From Marchantia polymorpha subsp. ruderalis (taxonomy: Eukaryota; Streptophyta; Marchantiopsida; Marchantiales; Marchantiaceae), in assembly GCA_037833965.1 (NCBI GenBank), contig AP031352.1:25028501-25092500 (forward strand): 64,000 nt of DNA. Reading direction: 5' to 3'. The translations under genes and the position numbers were made by a program. The notes below the pieces were generated by a model. The model was not told the origin of the DNA, made no database searches, and saw only the letters and a program-made list of their open reading frames with translations. Shown in pieces: positions 14,069 through 25,400 of the stretch. Every line of letters starts with the position of its first letter. The stretch's first letter is position 1.

Positions 14069-14318
14069 TGTTGAGGTTAACTTTGGTTAAGGAGTAAGCT
14101 CATGTTTAGTTATTTATAACTAAGATTGATCGCCAATGTTGGATGTATATATTAAGGTCTGTGTATTCTCAAACAATACGCATAGTATACTATCTGTAGC
14201 TCTTGAGGATGAATCACGTCATACGTTGGTGTTTATCGTGTTGATGTGTTTATCGTGTTGATGGCTTGCTTGTTGCTTGAGTTTGTCATTGATGATTTTC
14301 ACATTTTGCGCTTAAACA
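14069..14318 (+). repeat. 3' LTR of copia element
   Basis: It follows the purine tract AAAGAGGAGAT. It begins TGTTGAGGTTAACTTTGG and ends CGCTTAAACA. It carries its own short duplication of a tgtttatcgtgttgatg phrase at about 14230-14262. Confidence 0.85.
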
Positions 14319-15479
14319 ATGTATTTGCATTGAACAAATGCTATAACTTAAGAGTATAAATTTCAAGTGCATAAATTATATAAGCATTGTGATTCTAATT
14401 ATTTGATGAAATCAAAGAAATGTCTTATAATTAAACACAGAAATATTTAGTTATTTTTTGAAAATAGATGTATCTTGATTGAGATAGAAAAACAGAGTTT
14501 GGAACTTTTTTCACACTTGTGATTGTCCGAATGTATTAAAGATAGTTTTGAAGTCATGTTAAGTAGACACATATGGGGTGATCCAATCATTCTTATTTTG
14601 AAACTATATAAATAAAATTGGATTAAGAACATAAAATATCCTCATAGAAGTTGCGAACATCGAGCTGAAATGCTCTAAAGCTGCAAGAAAAAACACAACT
14701 CTAGCATGCATAACTCGTTAGTTTATGAAACATAAAAGAGTTGCAATTGCTGCAAACATGCTGAAAATAATATTTTTGCAAAAGTAGCAACATGCAATTT
14801 TGAATTTTTATACAAGTCTTGCTTTTCATGCAATCATTGGATTTGAAATAAAACATACATATCTTTCATTGTTGTACACATCCATGAATCCACAATAGTA
14901 ACAAAAATCATAAATGGTCATTTGAGTATAATTTTATTGAAAATCAATGATTATATTCATCCATAATGAACTTAACAACACATCAATGATTTATCTTGAA
15001 TTATTCAAAATTTTAAATTTTGCAATTGAGGTAAGAATTTCTTTGAATGGTGATTTTTGAAATGTTCATATAGAAAAAATTGTATAATTGGATAGATAAA
15101 AGATGTGAACATCACATGAAGATGAATAAGGAAGTTTCCAACAAAAATAGGGACTAGAATCTGGTTTCCTGTTAAAATTTCTATTATGATACTATTGGAG
15201 CTAGATTCAATAGCATTGTAATGAAAAATATTACTCATATCACCATATTACTGAATTCCCATTATTCATACCACCCGATTATCTAGTTTGTATTTCTAGT
15301 ATTAAGGACTAATATTATTTTGCGAGAGGTTTTAGAAAGAAACTTAATATTAGACATTTCTTTACAACAATAGTTAAATCAAAACTAAATCATGATCATA
15401 ACATGATAGAGTAATAATATAAAGAAGTAACTGAAAATACAATGGTAATCGAACTCTACCTATGTTTACCATGCACAAC
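14319..15479. other. AT-rich intergenic DNA
   Basis: Nothing supportable was found. The minus-strand copia remnant begins just to the right, but no LTR for it could be recognised here. Confidence 0.5.
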
Positions 15480-16870
15480 TTATATAATAGCACAATCGCT
15501 TGAAACTTTCCAAAGTAATAATTTGATCAATGCATCAACTGGATTGAGTTTATCGTCTATCTTGAATAGTTCAATCGTTTAATCAAATTTTGCTTATATG
15601 AAAAAATGATATCTGATGTTGATGTTTTGCACTTTGTTGTCATAACCTTGTTCAAAACCAGATGTAGAGCACTTTGACGATCATAATGAAGATTGATCAC
15701 AACGTAAGCTGAATATCTGGCAGCATCAAAAACAATAAAGCAAACTATTTGAATATACATGCTTATCATGAACATGTCATCCATGTAGAGTACTAGAATA
15801 ATGAGAATGAAAGTTTCATCATTCAACTTCTTCATGTAGACACAAGTATCATACACACTACTTCGTAAAGAATCTTTGTGTCTTCATGAGCTCATCAAAA
15901 TGCGTGTTTTAATGCCTAGTAACTTATTATAGTACATAAAGTTTTTTCATCAATCAACAAACCAACTTTTCCTGACCTTTCACCTCGAAGCCAACTAGTT
16001 TTCTCATGTAGATATCCTACTTCAAATATCCATAGAGAAAAGTTGTAACAATGTCCATCTCATCCATAACAGTACTAAATATCGCGATCAATGCACATAT
16101 TAAACAAAGTATATCTTATTTTGCTATCGGTAAGAAAATTTTGTTGTAGTCCACACCTTTATCTTATGTGAAATCTCTAGCCACTAACCTGGCTTTGAAG
16201 ATTCTCGTCTCATCACTTGTTGGATAATATTTCGGCTTGTACAATCATTTGGAATTAATCAACGTCTAATTCCTGTGAAGTTTGACTAGCTGCAAAGTCT
16301 TGTTGTCAATCAGAGACTGCATGTCACGTTCGTGGAGCTTCTATGTATGAAAATGTTTGCTTTCTTTCAATATCATCGTCATCCTCTGTATCAATGTCAC
16401 AATCTTCAAAAGTGTATGAGTTGGTTCATATATCATATCTGTCATGAGTTCTACTAGCACGATTAGATGAACTTTTAGTAGAAGATTCTGATCTCACAAA
16501 TCTGCACCAAATATGTGAGACTCATAAACAATAATTTTCTCTTCTAATTTTGTTACTTAATAATTTGCTCCATTTGTACTGGTGTTATTCCTTGTAGCAT
16601 ATCATAAGTCACATAATGATCAAACTCTCTCACTACAAAATCAATGAATGAAATTTTTCTCTTCTCAATATTTGATAACTCTCACGTTATTTCGTTCTTT
16701 TGAGCTGATTCAAAGAAACATCACTATTGAAAGTAATGTTACATTGTGCTAAATCCCATAGTTTATAACATTTCACATCTCTAGCATATACAAAAAATTT
16801 CTATAGATTTTGCGACTACCTTCCTTACATTTCACAAGAATAGTTTTGGTATTAAAAAATATGTGAGTAT
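15480..16870 (-). pseudogene. Ty1/copia polyprotein remnant (integrase tail, reverse transcriptase, RNase H)
   Basis: Read on the minus strand from 16870 downward, broken frames keep the copia order. First comes an integrase C-terminal stretch (about 16870-16700), then the linker with serine/arginine residues (about 16480-16400). The start of reverse transcriptase (about 16320-15980) follows, including FKARLVARDFT, a GVDYN motif and an acidic-to-MDIVTTFLYG segment. Then DTCVYMKKLNDETF leads into LYMDDMFMI, the YxDD catalytic motif (about 15850-15760), and RNase H segments LHYDRQSALHLV and NKVMTTKCK (about 15700-15600). The remnant ends in KIDDKLNPVDALI at about 15545. Several stops and a deletion between the YxDD motif and RNase H make it inactive. 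It belongs to the same family as the copia elements at 10950 and 30004. Confidence 0.85.
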
Positions 16871-19809
16871 CGGGGTAACATCATTTATAACTAAGCTTTG
16901 GCTTGTGATACATTTGTACAAAGTAAACTATGGAGGGAAGGAGTATAATTACTCAGAAGAATAATGATTTCCAAAACATGAAAAAAGAACTTTTATATTC
17001 CCGAGGTTACCAAAATTCCCCACTCTGCCAATGGAGATTTTAGGTCGTTACACCATTGGTAATCCAAGAGGAAACCTCATTTATAATTAACTCGTCCAAG
17101 TTCAATGAAGTAAACTATGGCACTCAGAAGACATGATGAAAATGATGAGCATTCCCCAACATAAGGTAGAAGGCCAGTGCGCAACACAGGCCATTCAGAG
17201 TAACTCTGGGCCAACAAGAGGAGGCGACGTCCAGCCCTATGATGTTCCACTTGAATGTTTTGTAATCGGAGAGAAGTCGTGCCGCAGAGAAACAAATTGA
17301 ATTCTCCAGAAAAAAATGTAAAACACTCATATGAAGCATCGCACACATTGGTTTAGTTTGGGCAACTCACGGAATTACGAAATTTGCTTCCCCTGGATCA
17401 TTTATTGGATTGAAACATAAAATAACAAAGCACCCTTAGCTATCTTCTAAATGCTAATGCTAATCACGCAGCTACATTTCGCTTGGATTGTGAGTTGATA
17501 TTCATATTGCTAGATTGAACGAATTATTGTGAATGAGTTACGTAAAAACTTCCAGCTTTGAAAACATGTATTCTAAACATTTCCCGTATTGGATTTTGTA
17601 TCTTTCTTGGGACGAGGTTTTACTTCACCGCAGAGCTACATAAAATTTAACGACACTTTCTTTAAACTACATCTACCGCATGTTTGACGGCAATGACTGG
17701 CCTGGAGGTGCATTTCTCAAACGACAACAATTAACAACACGGAACGTAGCTTGCGAAGACATTTCGTAAAAACGCTTGTCACAATTCTTCCCAAAACTAT
17801 CAGGTTTAACTACCAGGTCGGTTTGCCTACAATGTTCGAAATCCGCAGCATGACAATCAAAATTACCGTAATTTAATAGCTGAAAAGGATACATGTTTTA
17901 AATTACTTCATAATACGAACAAACAAGCGATCATCGCTTGTGCATGCAGAGACAACAATTTCTTCAACATTGTCTGTACTGAATATATCTTAATCAAGAA
18001 ACATACACCAGTTGAAAGTTACTTCTGGTGTTGAAGCAATCAATGGCCCGGTCAGTTTTCCACCCTCTATTACCCGCAACTGTTCTCGAGAGCTGGTAGC
18101 TTTCATATTATAAACCATATTAAATAAACATGAATCGAAACAAATAGACGCAGTCTATCATCTTGCCAGCATATTCTTCTTCAAGGTTGAATCTGAAATA
18201 ATTTAACACTGCAAATACCAAATGTCATTGGCACATGGTGATACTTTATCCATTCAGAGCTGAGATTAGCCTACAGCTCGTTTGCAACAAGTGAAATCTC
18301 ATTATGTATGCATGCCCTTCCATAACTACGTTACACCTTTCCACGTTAGTGTGAACTGTCTCAAAAAAGTAGACAGCCAACACAATTTTTCAACTGATAC
18401 TCAAAAATGTATACACTGAGAAGAGAATCATCTACCTGACAACAGAATCGATAAACCTACAACTGAATCGTATCCAACATTTCTCTCCGTATCTGGAAGA
18501 CATGTGAAACGAGGTCAATCATACGTTGCACCTCCACCTACACCTCACCAATTGTCGACAGTTTCTACCATGTAATAATTGATGGTACCAAAGGTAAGAG
18601 CCATCAGAGATATTATACCATTCGTCTTCAAACATTCACAAGTTACAGGAACGTCTGTCATGACAGTAAGTGCGCAGGAATTCGGATAAATATATAGTAT
18701 CTTTCATACCAAAACATAAAATTAAAAAATCTTTTCTCGTGTAGTCTCTTCCTCTCATGAAGGAAATAGAATGGAAGACATTTATGTTGAGCATGCAGCA
18801 GAGAGTGCATTTAATGGTGTGGCATTACGAGAGCAATTTTATTTGAGGAACTTCATGTATGAAAGTGCCCTTACAGGATTCGAGGACACTTTTCTACTTT
18901 CATCTATTGCATGGAGAGGATTTGCCTACCATACGACGCCATCGTTTCGTCGGTGGTCCCGTCAAGAGAAACACGTAAAGCCTTGACTATGCAAACATAT
19001 TCGCGTGCACAGTAAACAAAAAACGAGCAATCTATCATCGAAATTCCATACTTCAGCTGCAAAATAACAGTCGTTTTCATTAAAAACATCCATAAACAGT
19101 ACATACGCAGTGAAAGGCTCGGCCAGTGCGATGATGAGACAAATGGTAGATTGATTTGAGAGGAGTGGACAAGTGCCCCGGAACGGGTTACTAAAATGTC
19201 CACTGATTTCTCTACACAGTATGGGTGTGGATGAGCCATGAAACCACCCCAAATGCCAAACTATCGCCTACAACATTCGTGAGTGATCTGGACGTAACTT
19301 CCAAGTGCTAAAGGAACCAAAGACTCACGTATCCGCACTTCCTGCATATTGGCAGAGACTGTGCATAATCAACAGCAATTTGCTCCAACTAATTGATGAA
19401 GATCAATCACCACAACATTACAAGATGCCTAGTGTTACAGTACAAAGACCACATGATCCCTAGTGCTAGCCACATGTAAAACAAACATGAGTTACCAGAT
19501 TCATGTGGGGGTTTAACGAATACGCTTTTAAAGGAGGCTCAATCGAACCCGAATGCTGAGAAGGAATTCCGACAAAGCAACTCTTCAGCCTCTGATGGTT
19601 CTCAAAAGCGAAATGATCGTTTGGTGATCGAGGAAGAATGCCTTAAAAGCTCTACGTACAAGTGGCTGAACAGTACTCACCCGGACCAAGAATAAAATTG
19701 ACAGAGTTGATCCGGTAAGAAAAAATTACGCTTCGCAATTCGTCTACATCAATACATTACTCCGCCATCGTGCTCGGTTTAGTACCCTAGAAGGGATTCA
19801 TCCAGGATT
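16871..19809. other. Intergenic DNA and downstream flank of PDX1
   Basis: From about 17040 the composition becomes less AT-rich, but no family motif, ATG-led long frame or exon series could be found on either strand. The last few hundred bases before 19810 should include the PDX1 3' untranslated region; its end is not visible. The frames near 18904-19252 are unremarkable. Confidence 0.45.
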
Positions 19810-20739
19810 CTAGTCAGATCTTTCAGCGAAGCGCTCGACCTTCTTGTCGCTGATGTTGATGCCCACCATGGCTTCACCGAGTCCACAACTGATCTCAGCC
19901 AACACATGTGGATCGTTGTAGTGAGTGACTGCTTGCACGATAGCACGCGCCCTTCTGACGGGGTCACCGCTCTTGAAGATCCCTGAGCCTACGAATACAC
20001 CGTCGCACCCAAGTTGCATCATCAGGGCGGCATCGGCTGGTGTTGCGACACCACCTGCAGCGAAGTTAACAACAGGGAGGCGACCGAGCTGCTTAGTTTG
20101 CCTCACTAGTTCGTAGGGTGCAGCAATCTGCTTGGCGAATGTAAAGACTTCATCGTCGTCAAGAGCCTGTAGCCGCCTAATGTCTCCAAGTACGGTTCTA
20201 ACGTGGCGCACGGCCTCTACGACGTCCCCGGTTCCTGCTTCACCCTTGGTCCTAATCATGGCAGAGCCCTCGGCAACCCTCCTCAAAGCCTCGCCCAGAT
20301 TTCGGCAACCACAGACAAAAGGGATGTGGAAATTGTGCTTGTTGATGTGGTGCTGGTCGTCAGCTGGGGTGAGCACCTCGCTCTCATCGATGAAATCAAC
20401 ACCAATAGCTTCCAAAATCTGTGCCTCGACGAAATGCCCTATTCTGGCCTTGGCCATGACGGGGATGGTGACCGCGTTCTTGATGTCCTTAATCATCTGC
20501 GGATCGCTCATGCGGGCAACGCCTCCCTGCGCTCTAATGTCGGCCGGCACCCGCTCCAAAGCCATGACAGCTGCGGCGCCTGCCTCCTCGGCAATTCTCG
20601 CTTGCTCGGCGTCAATTACGTCCATGATGACTCCGCCTCTCAACATCTGGGCAAGACCCACCTTCACGGCATAGGTCGATTTCTTACTGTCGGCGAGCAC
20701 GCCATTTCCGTAGACGGCGACCACACCGTTGTTCGCCAT
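19810..20739 (-). CDS. PDX1: Pyridoxal 5'-phosphate synthase, PDX1 synthase subunit
   Basis: An uninterrupted 309-codon frame with an ATG start and no intron. PDX1 makes pyridoxal 5'-phosphate (vitamin B6) in the cytosol from ribose 5-phosphate, glyceraldehyde 3-phosphate and ammonia, the ammonia coming from the glutaminase partner PDX2. The family is a beta/alpha barrel assembled as a dodecamer. Visible features are the N-terminal [16 protein letters not shown] segment (residues 26-41), [15 protein letters not shown] (41-55), and Lys97 in [14 protein letters not shown]. Lys165 in [10 protein letters not shown] and the phosphate-binding glycine segments [15 protein letters not shown] and [11 protein letters not shown] follow. 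Lys97 and Lys165 are the two lysines that carry the sugar intermediates, at the same numbers as in Arabidopsis catalytic PDX1. This is therefore a catalytic form and not the PDX1.2-type pseudoenzyme. Length equals the usual plant length. PDX2 is not in the window. Confidence 0.97.
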   Translation of the reverse strand: MANNGVVAVYGNGVLADSKKSTYAVKVGLAQMLRGGVIMDVIDAEQARIAEEAGAAAVMALERVPADIRAQGGVARMSDPQMIKDIKNAVTIPVMAKARIGHFVEAQILEAIGVDFIDESEVLTPADDQHHINKHNFHIPFVCGCRNLGEALRRVAEGSAMIRTKGEAGTGDVVEAVRHVRTVLGDIRRLQALDDDEVFTFAKQIAAPYELVRQTKQLGRLPVVNFAAGGVATPADAALMMQLGCDGVFVGSGIFKSGDPVRRARAIVQAVTHYNDPHVLAEISCGLGEAMVGINISDKKVERFAERSD

Positions 20740-22430
20740 GACTTCTCTCGGTCTCTCTCGTGCTCCCTCCCTGCCTCAATGCACTCGAACGACGAAGGCC
20801 GGGTCAGCAACGACGAGCAAATCCGCGCAGCGCTGTCTCGATCTGCAATAAAATGCTTCGCCCGTTAAAAGAGACGATGCTCTTCTTCTTCTTCTCCTTC
20901 TTCTTCCTCACTCCAGATGGTTCCGAAGTTGCTTCGGGGGATCGGCCTCCTCTTCTCTCGCGCTTTCCTGACTTGACTGGTCTGACCCTTACGGCAGAAG
21001 ATCTGGCGCCCGAGTTATAAGGGCCTGGCGTGATTAAGTGCGTGAATCGGAAATATCTTATCACACCTCGCACCACGAACTCCACCGATATCTCGACCTC
21101 GCGGAGGCCGAGCTTTTCTAGACGCAGTAAGCCGACTGGGGCAGCGCGGTACGAACCACGCCCCTCGCGGCTCCGTTGGTCAAAAGCCGTCCACCTGGTC
21201 TGGCCTCGGCCACGTCCACGGCCCCGGACTGCCACTGGCACAGTCACACCCGCACACCCTCCAACCCTTGGCTCTCTGCCTATCGCGTCCCCCTCCCCTA
21301 CATTCGCTGCCTATCTGGGCCTGACCCCAACCCTAACCCTAATCCCTCTAAATTGGACCCTTCCCCAACTTGCACTGCTCTGGCTGGTTTTCGGTTTTGG
21401 TTTTTCCGCACCGCGGTCACGATCCTTCCACATTGCCTCGCTCGCTGGCCTGCGCTTTTGGCCACGCACGCGGCCTTGTCCTTTCTCCGGCCCGCGGCCA
21501 TTGCCCGTGGCTAGTTTGTCTCCGGTCGGAGTTCTGCGCCGGGCCTCCAGACCGACCGTTGCGCCGAACTCCAGCCCACGTGGCTAGTGCCCGATCATCC
21601 TCTTCCCCTCCGCCTGTTGCCCTGTCAGCTCGTACATGCTCCTGGTCATTTTCCAGCTTTGAATTTGCCCCCCCGGTGCAGGTGCTCCGGCCCTCGCTGC
21701 TGCTGCTACTGTAGACGGACTCGTCGCATTCCGTCCGTGGCGTAGAATGCAGAGCGAATATTCGACGGGACTTACTTCGTTCCCACCGTGAGGCAAGCGA
21801 GGAGCAGCCGAGTTAAGGAAACGCTTCCCCCACGCGGCCGGAGCGCAGTTAACCATGTGACCGTCGACGTCCAACAACAACAGCAGGTGTGAAATAAAGT
21901 TCCGCGTGCCGATTGGTACTTTTGGGATTCTTGCGAATTTCTTACAACTTAAGTATCGAATGACGTTGGTAGGTGTCATCATCATCCCTTCAGGAACTTT
22001 CCAGGCTTGCATAACTCCCCACCCCCTCACCCCTCACCCCGTGCCTCGCCTCGCCTCGGCCGACGACCGCCGTAGCTTCGACTGCACGAAAAGCCTCCAA
22101 ACTCCGTCGCTTCCAGTCCTGTCCAGAAATTTCCACTACGTCGTAGCAGCGCTGTCAATCGCCGCCAACTCCATTTGGCCATGATTCCCTTCTCCGCTTC
22201 ATTTGGCGACGACCCAGCAAAGAAAAGCAGGAGAAAGCGAGAGAAAGCATAAACATTTCTATTCCCTCGCTATCTTGGGCCTGACGGCTTAGCATTGGCC
22301 TAAATGGGCTCGACCACTCATGCGCCAGAGCGCCTCGTCTGCCTCGAGTTTTCAGACCTACCGTAGGCAGGTAATGCCACACCTCGTCGTCGGGACCATT
22401 ATCTGGTGTGTCAACAGCAGATAAATGCGG
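20740..22430. promoter_or_regulatory. GC-rich upstream region of PDX1
   Basis: This stretch is markedly richer in G+C and CpG than the flanks. It should hold the PDX1 5' untranslated region and promoter, with transcription running to the left. A TTC/CTT run at about 20880-20905 and a telo-box-like repeat at 21330-21342 are the clearest motifs. Long open frames on both strands here (for example 21030-21587) lack ATG starts or family similarity and reflect base composition. The exact transcription start is not visible. Confidence 0.5.
21330..21342. promoter_or_regulatory. Telo-box-like CCCTAA repeat
   Basis: The bases ACCCTAACCCTAA lie about 590 bp upstream of the PDX1 start codon. In plants, telo-boxes built on AAACCCTAA are common in promoters of highly expressed housekeeping and growth genes. 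Here two CCCTAA units are joined, so a short interstitial telomere-like repeat is the alternative reading. Confidence 0.45.
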
Positions 22431-25400
22431 TTACTTTAGTGTCAACATAAGGGGCGCTTTCTTGTCCTCAGGCTGAAAAGAAAGCGGGTCGTATTAGAAC
22501 CTTTTGCATGTTTGGCATGGGGAGTACTGTATGACCGCAGGAACAGAAATTGCGACGGGTGCGTAGGCAGGTACCAACCGGTTCTCTGTTGGTATCAGAC
22601 TACTCATAGACTCCGATCGTACAGGTTCTCAGGCTTTCGTAGGCCCACTGATGGCTCATTCTCCGTATGACTAGACTCGACTCGAATCCCAGTCGCGTGG
22701 CGTGGTTCGGGGGCCGACGAATCTCGGCCGCATCCTGAGGGCGACTCGTGGTTCGGGCTTCTGTGGGAGCGATGCGCGTTACGCTGCGCTGCAATGGACT
22801 AGAGCAGTGTAGAACACTGAAGCGCCGCCGGAGTAATGAAGCCGTGGGTACCCGGTACTGTGAACACAGTCCATCTCCTGGGCTTTATTTGGATCCGTAG
22901 TCCATAGTGCTCTTTCATTCTCGTTGCACGCTCAAGACACGTCCGGAATTCACTACACGGTTCTGTGAGGCTCGATACCCGTTGTCCTGGAGTTTCTACA
23001 CGTACGGATCGGGGTTGTCAAAGAGCGGCATCAGGACCCGAAGTGTTAAAACTTGATGGACCAAATCAGGTTAGAGTATCCGGAAGTCACACCGAATGGG
23101 ACTACAAGTTCCTATTTAATGTAAATATTCGGCGGATCTAGCCTAGGAGGTAAGGCTTGTTACAAGGTTCCTGGAAATTTTTAAAGTTTGGGTGTATTTG
23201 ATTCTGTAGTCAAGGTGTACCCGACCCTTTTACACTTTCTTTTCTTTACATAATTCTACATATATGTTCTTAATTCTAATTTTTGACATCTAATAATTTA
23301 GAGTATGTTTCGACTTCAAAATTATACCCCATATAAGGATAGAATTTGTATGGATACAAAAGACGGAATGCCTTAGTACCCTTTATATCGATGAAGGGTG
23401 TAAGTCCGCAAGATTTTTCTTATTCTTAAGAAAAATTCACTAGAATGGAAAATGTGGATAGACTTCCAAATACACAAACAATAATGATCCTGCTCCTTCA
23501 ATTCTACCGTCAAACTTACAGAAAATGAGACTTCTCACGTGAAGTCTATGTAAGTCTCATCTTTTTAGACTTCCGTAAAACTTTCTCCCTTAGCCATAAT
23601 TCTTTGATGGACTTTCCAGTACACTGCCGAAACCCGCATTGATTTAAATTCACCGGAGAACAGGGGAAGGTGCTCGCGGGTGGATCTATTGTTTTCAAGG
23701 ATAACCTATTCTTTGAATCGAAGTACAGTGTAGTAGATTTGAATCGCAATTCACTTTATTCAATTCTGTAATTTTCGTTGCCTCTCTGTATTCAAAATTG
23801 CCTTTCAGGAAGATTCAGTTTCTCCGAATTGAAAATTTGGATGTTGTGCACATCCAGGATATGCACACAAGCAGCACTGACGCCGTGTACCTGAACATTT
23901 TAAAATAATAAGTAAAAAGTAGTTTTAAAACAAGAACAGAAATATCGATGGGAAGTCTTCAAGGGTGTGTCTTTAGCTGTAAGGTATCTCGAAATATGTT
24001 GACTACATCTTGGCCTTTCCAAAATATGGAGAACTTCAATGCAAAGAATGTCATTTTGTTTTTCTGCATAAATTACTGTTCTTTTTCTTCAAGCAAGGTA
24101 TTGTTTGATTCCAATTTCCTTGTATACCATGAACAGTTGTTAGGATACAAGCTATAAATAAATGGCCACTAATTCCAGAAGTATGTGTATAGTTTATTTC
24201 CGGAACATACAAGAACATTTCAACCCTATGTTTGGTAACTCATGTATACAACCAACTACTTATATCTCGTCATCAAATTCCATGAAAACTGCATCATATC
24301 ATACTTCTTCATAATAGACTTGGAATGTTCATGCAGCCACTCCTTTTCTATTCTAGGATCCTGGAGTCAAAATGCTTTGAAGAATGAATGCTAAAGTGCA
24401 TGGATTATGAGTCAGAAAAGTCGAAAGAACCAAAAGGATTTTGGAAACTAGATTCTGTTGCAACAATGAAAAGCAACATCTCCTGATACATAGTAGATTC
24501 TTTCTCATTTTTCATTGGAAATGAAAATTTCTGTTTATTATACTATTGTATATATTGATAACACCATGTTTTTCGTTGCATATAAGCCCTCATAATCTTT
24601 AACGGTACGGAGTATGTTTTTTCTCTCACATGTTTTCATAGACTTCACAACCGCTCAACGGTTGTTCCTTGGAGTCATAGGAGGGTTGGATAAAGGACTT
24701 TGTCATCTAGGTTGACCCCTAGCTATTTGTTCTATCACTTTCTAACCAATTGATATGTCATCTATGACAACAAATAAAACACCATGAAGAATCCATGTGA
24801 ATGCTGGAACACACTTTCACAAAAAAACAAATTTGGCAGTCTAATCTAAAATTATATAATAGGTCATTCGTATCAAAAATATCATTTATAGTGAAATCGA
24901 ATGTCACATATCCAATGAGGCTTCAATATAATATTGGTCCAAGTACAAGGGTCAAATTTAACCCTTCACTAGGCTTTTCACCCGCTACAACACGTTTGTC
25001 TTGCTAGCTGACCATGAATTGATTCGAACATAAGATCAACCTTATGATTTCCTTATGACTAGAAGATACAACAGTCTAACTGAGACAACTATCAAGATGA
25101 GATACATCACGAAGTTTTCTTCAAAAGTGAGACCATTATTTTCTTGGAAATTTAGTCTACACAACATTGAACGCACTTGAATTATAAACGATATCCAATA
25201 CGAAGCATGTTTAATGATGAATATTGAAATTGGGCAGACACCGTCAAATTAGAGGTTGTGGATGAAGTAGTTATGCTCCTCTATATACTTTCACAATGCT
25301 TCTTGCTGGGAATGTAATGATAGTTAGTGAATTTAATAAATTGTTGTTGTTTTGATGTGTTGATATTTATATGCTCTCTTAGGGTCGCGATGGATATGGT

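Larger units (their letters stand above)
10950..14318 (+). mobile_element. Degenerate Ty1/copia LTR retrotransposon
   Basis: Two related ~250-270 bp LTRs in the same orientation bound the element. The 5' LTR (10950-11220) begins TGTTGAGGTTAA and ends CTTACA. It is followed by a primer-binding site TGGTATCAAAGC resembling the end of initiator tRNA-Met. A purine tract AAAGAGGAGAT precedes the 3' LTR (14069-14318). The interior is broken by many stops. Near 13771-13870 it still resembles the end of copia RNase H, and near 13316-13565 it matches the second copia element of this window at about 30430-30670. The two LTRs have diverged strongly, so the insertion is old. I could not find a matching 5-bp target duplication. 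Confidence 0.85.

Noticed and set aside
20132-20868. Long open frames on the strand opposite PDX1
   Set aside because: They are antisense shadows of a strongly codon-biased gene and show no family of their own.
21030-21714. Overlapping long frames in the GC-rich DNA upstream of PDX1
   Set aside because: They start at non-ATG codons, are low-complexity Pro/Ser/Leu/Arg and occur on both strands, as expected from base composition.
22589-22600. TTGGTATCAGAC, resembling an LTR-element primer site
   Set aside because: No LTR pair or coding remnant could be found around it.
22660-22720. Possible tRNA B-box (gattcgagtc on the minus strand)
   Set aside because: No A-box or cloverleaf could be built around it.
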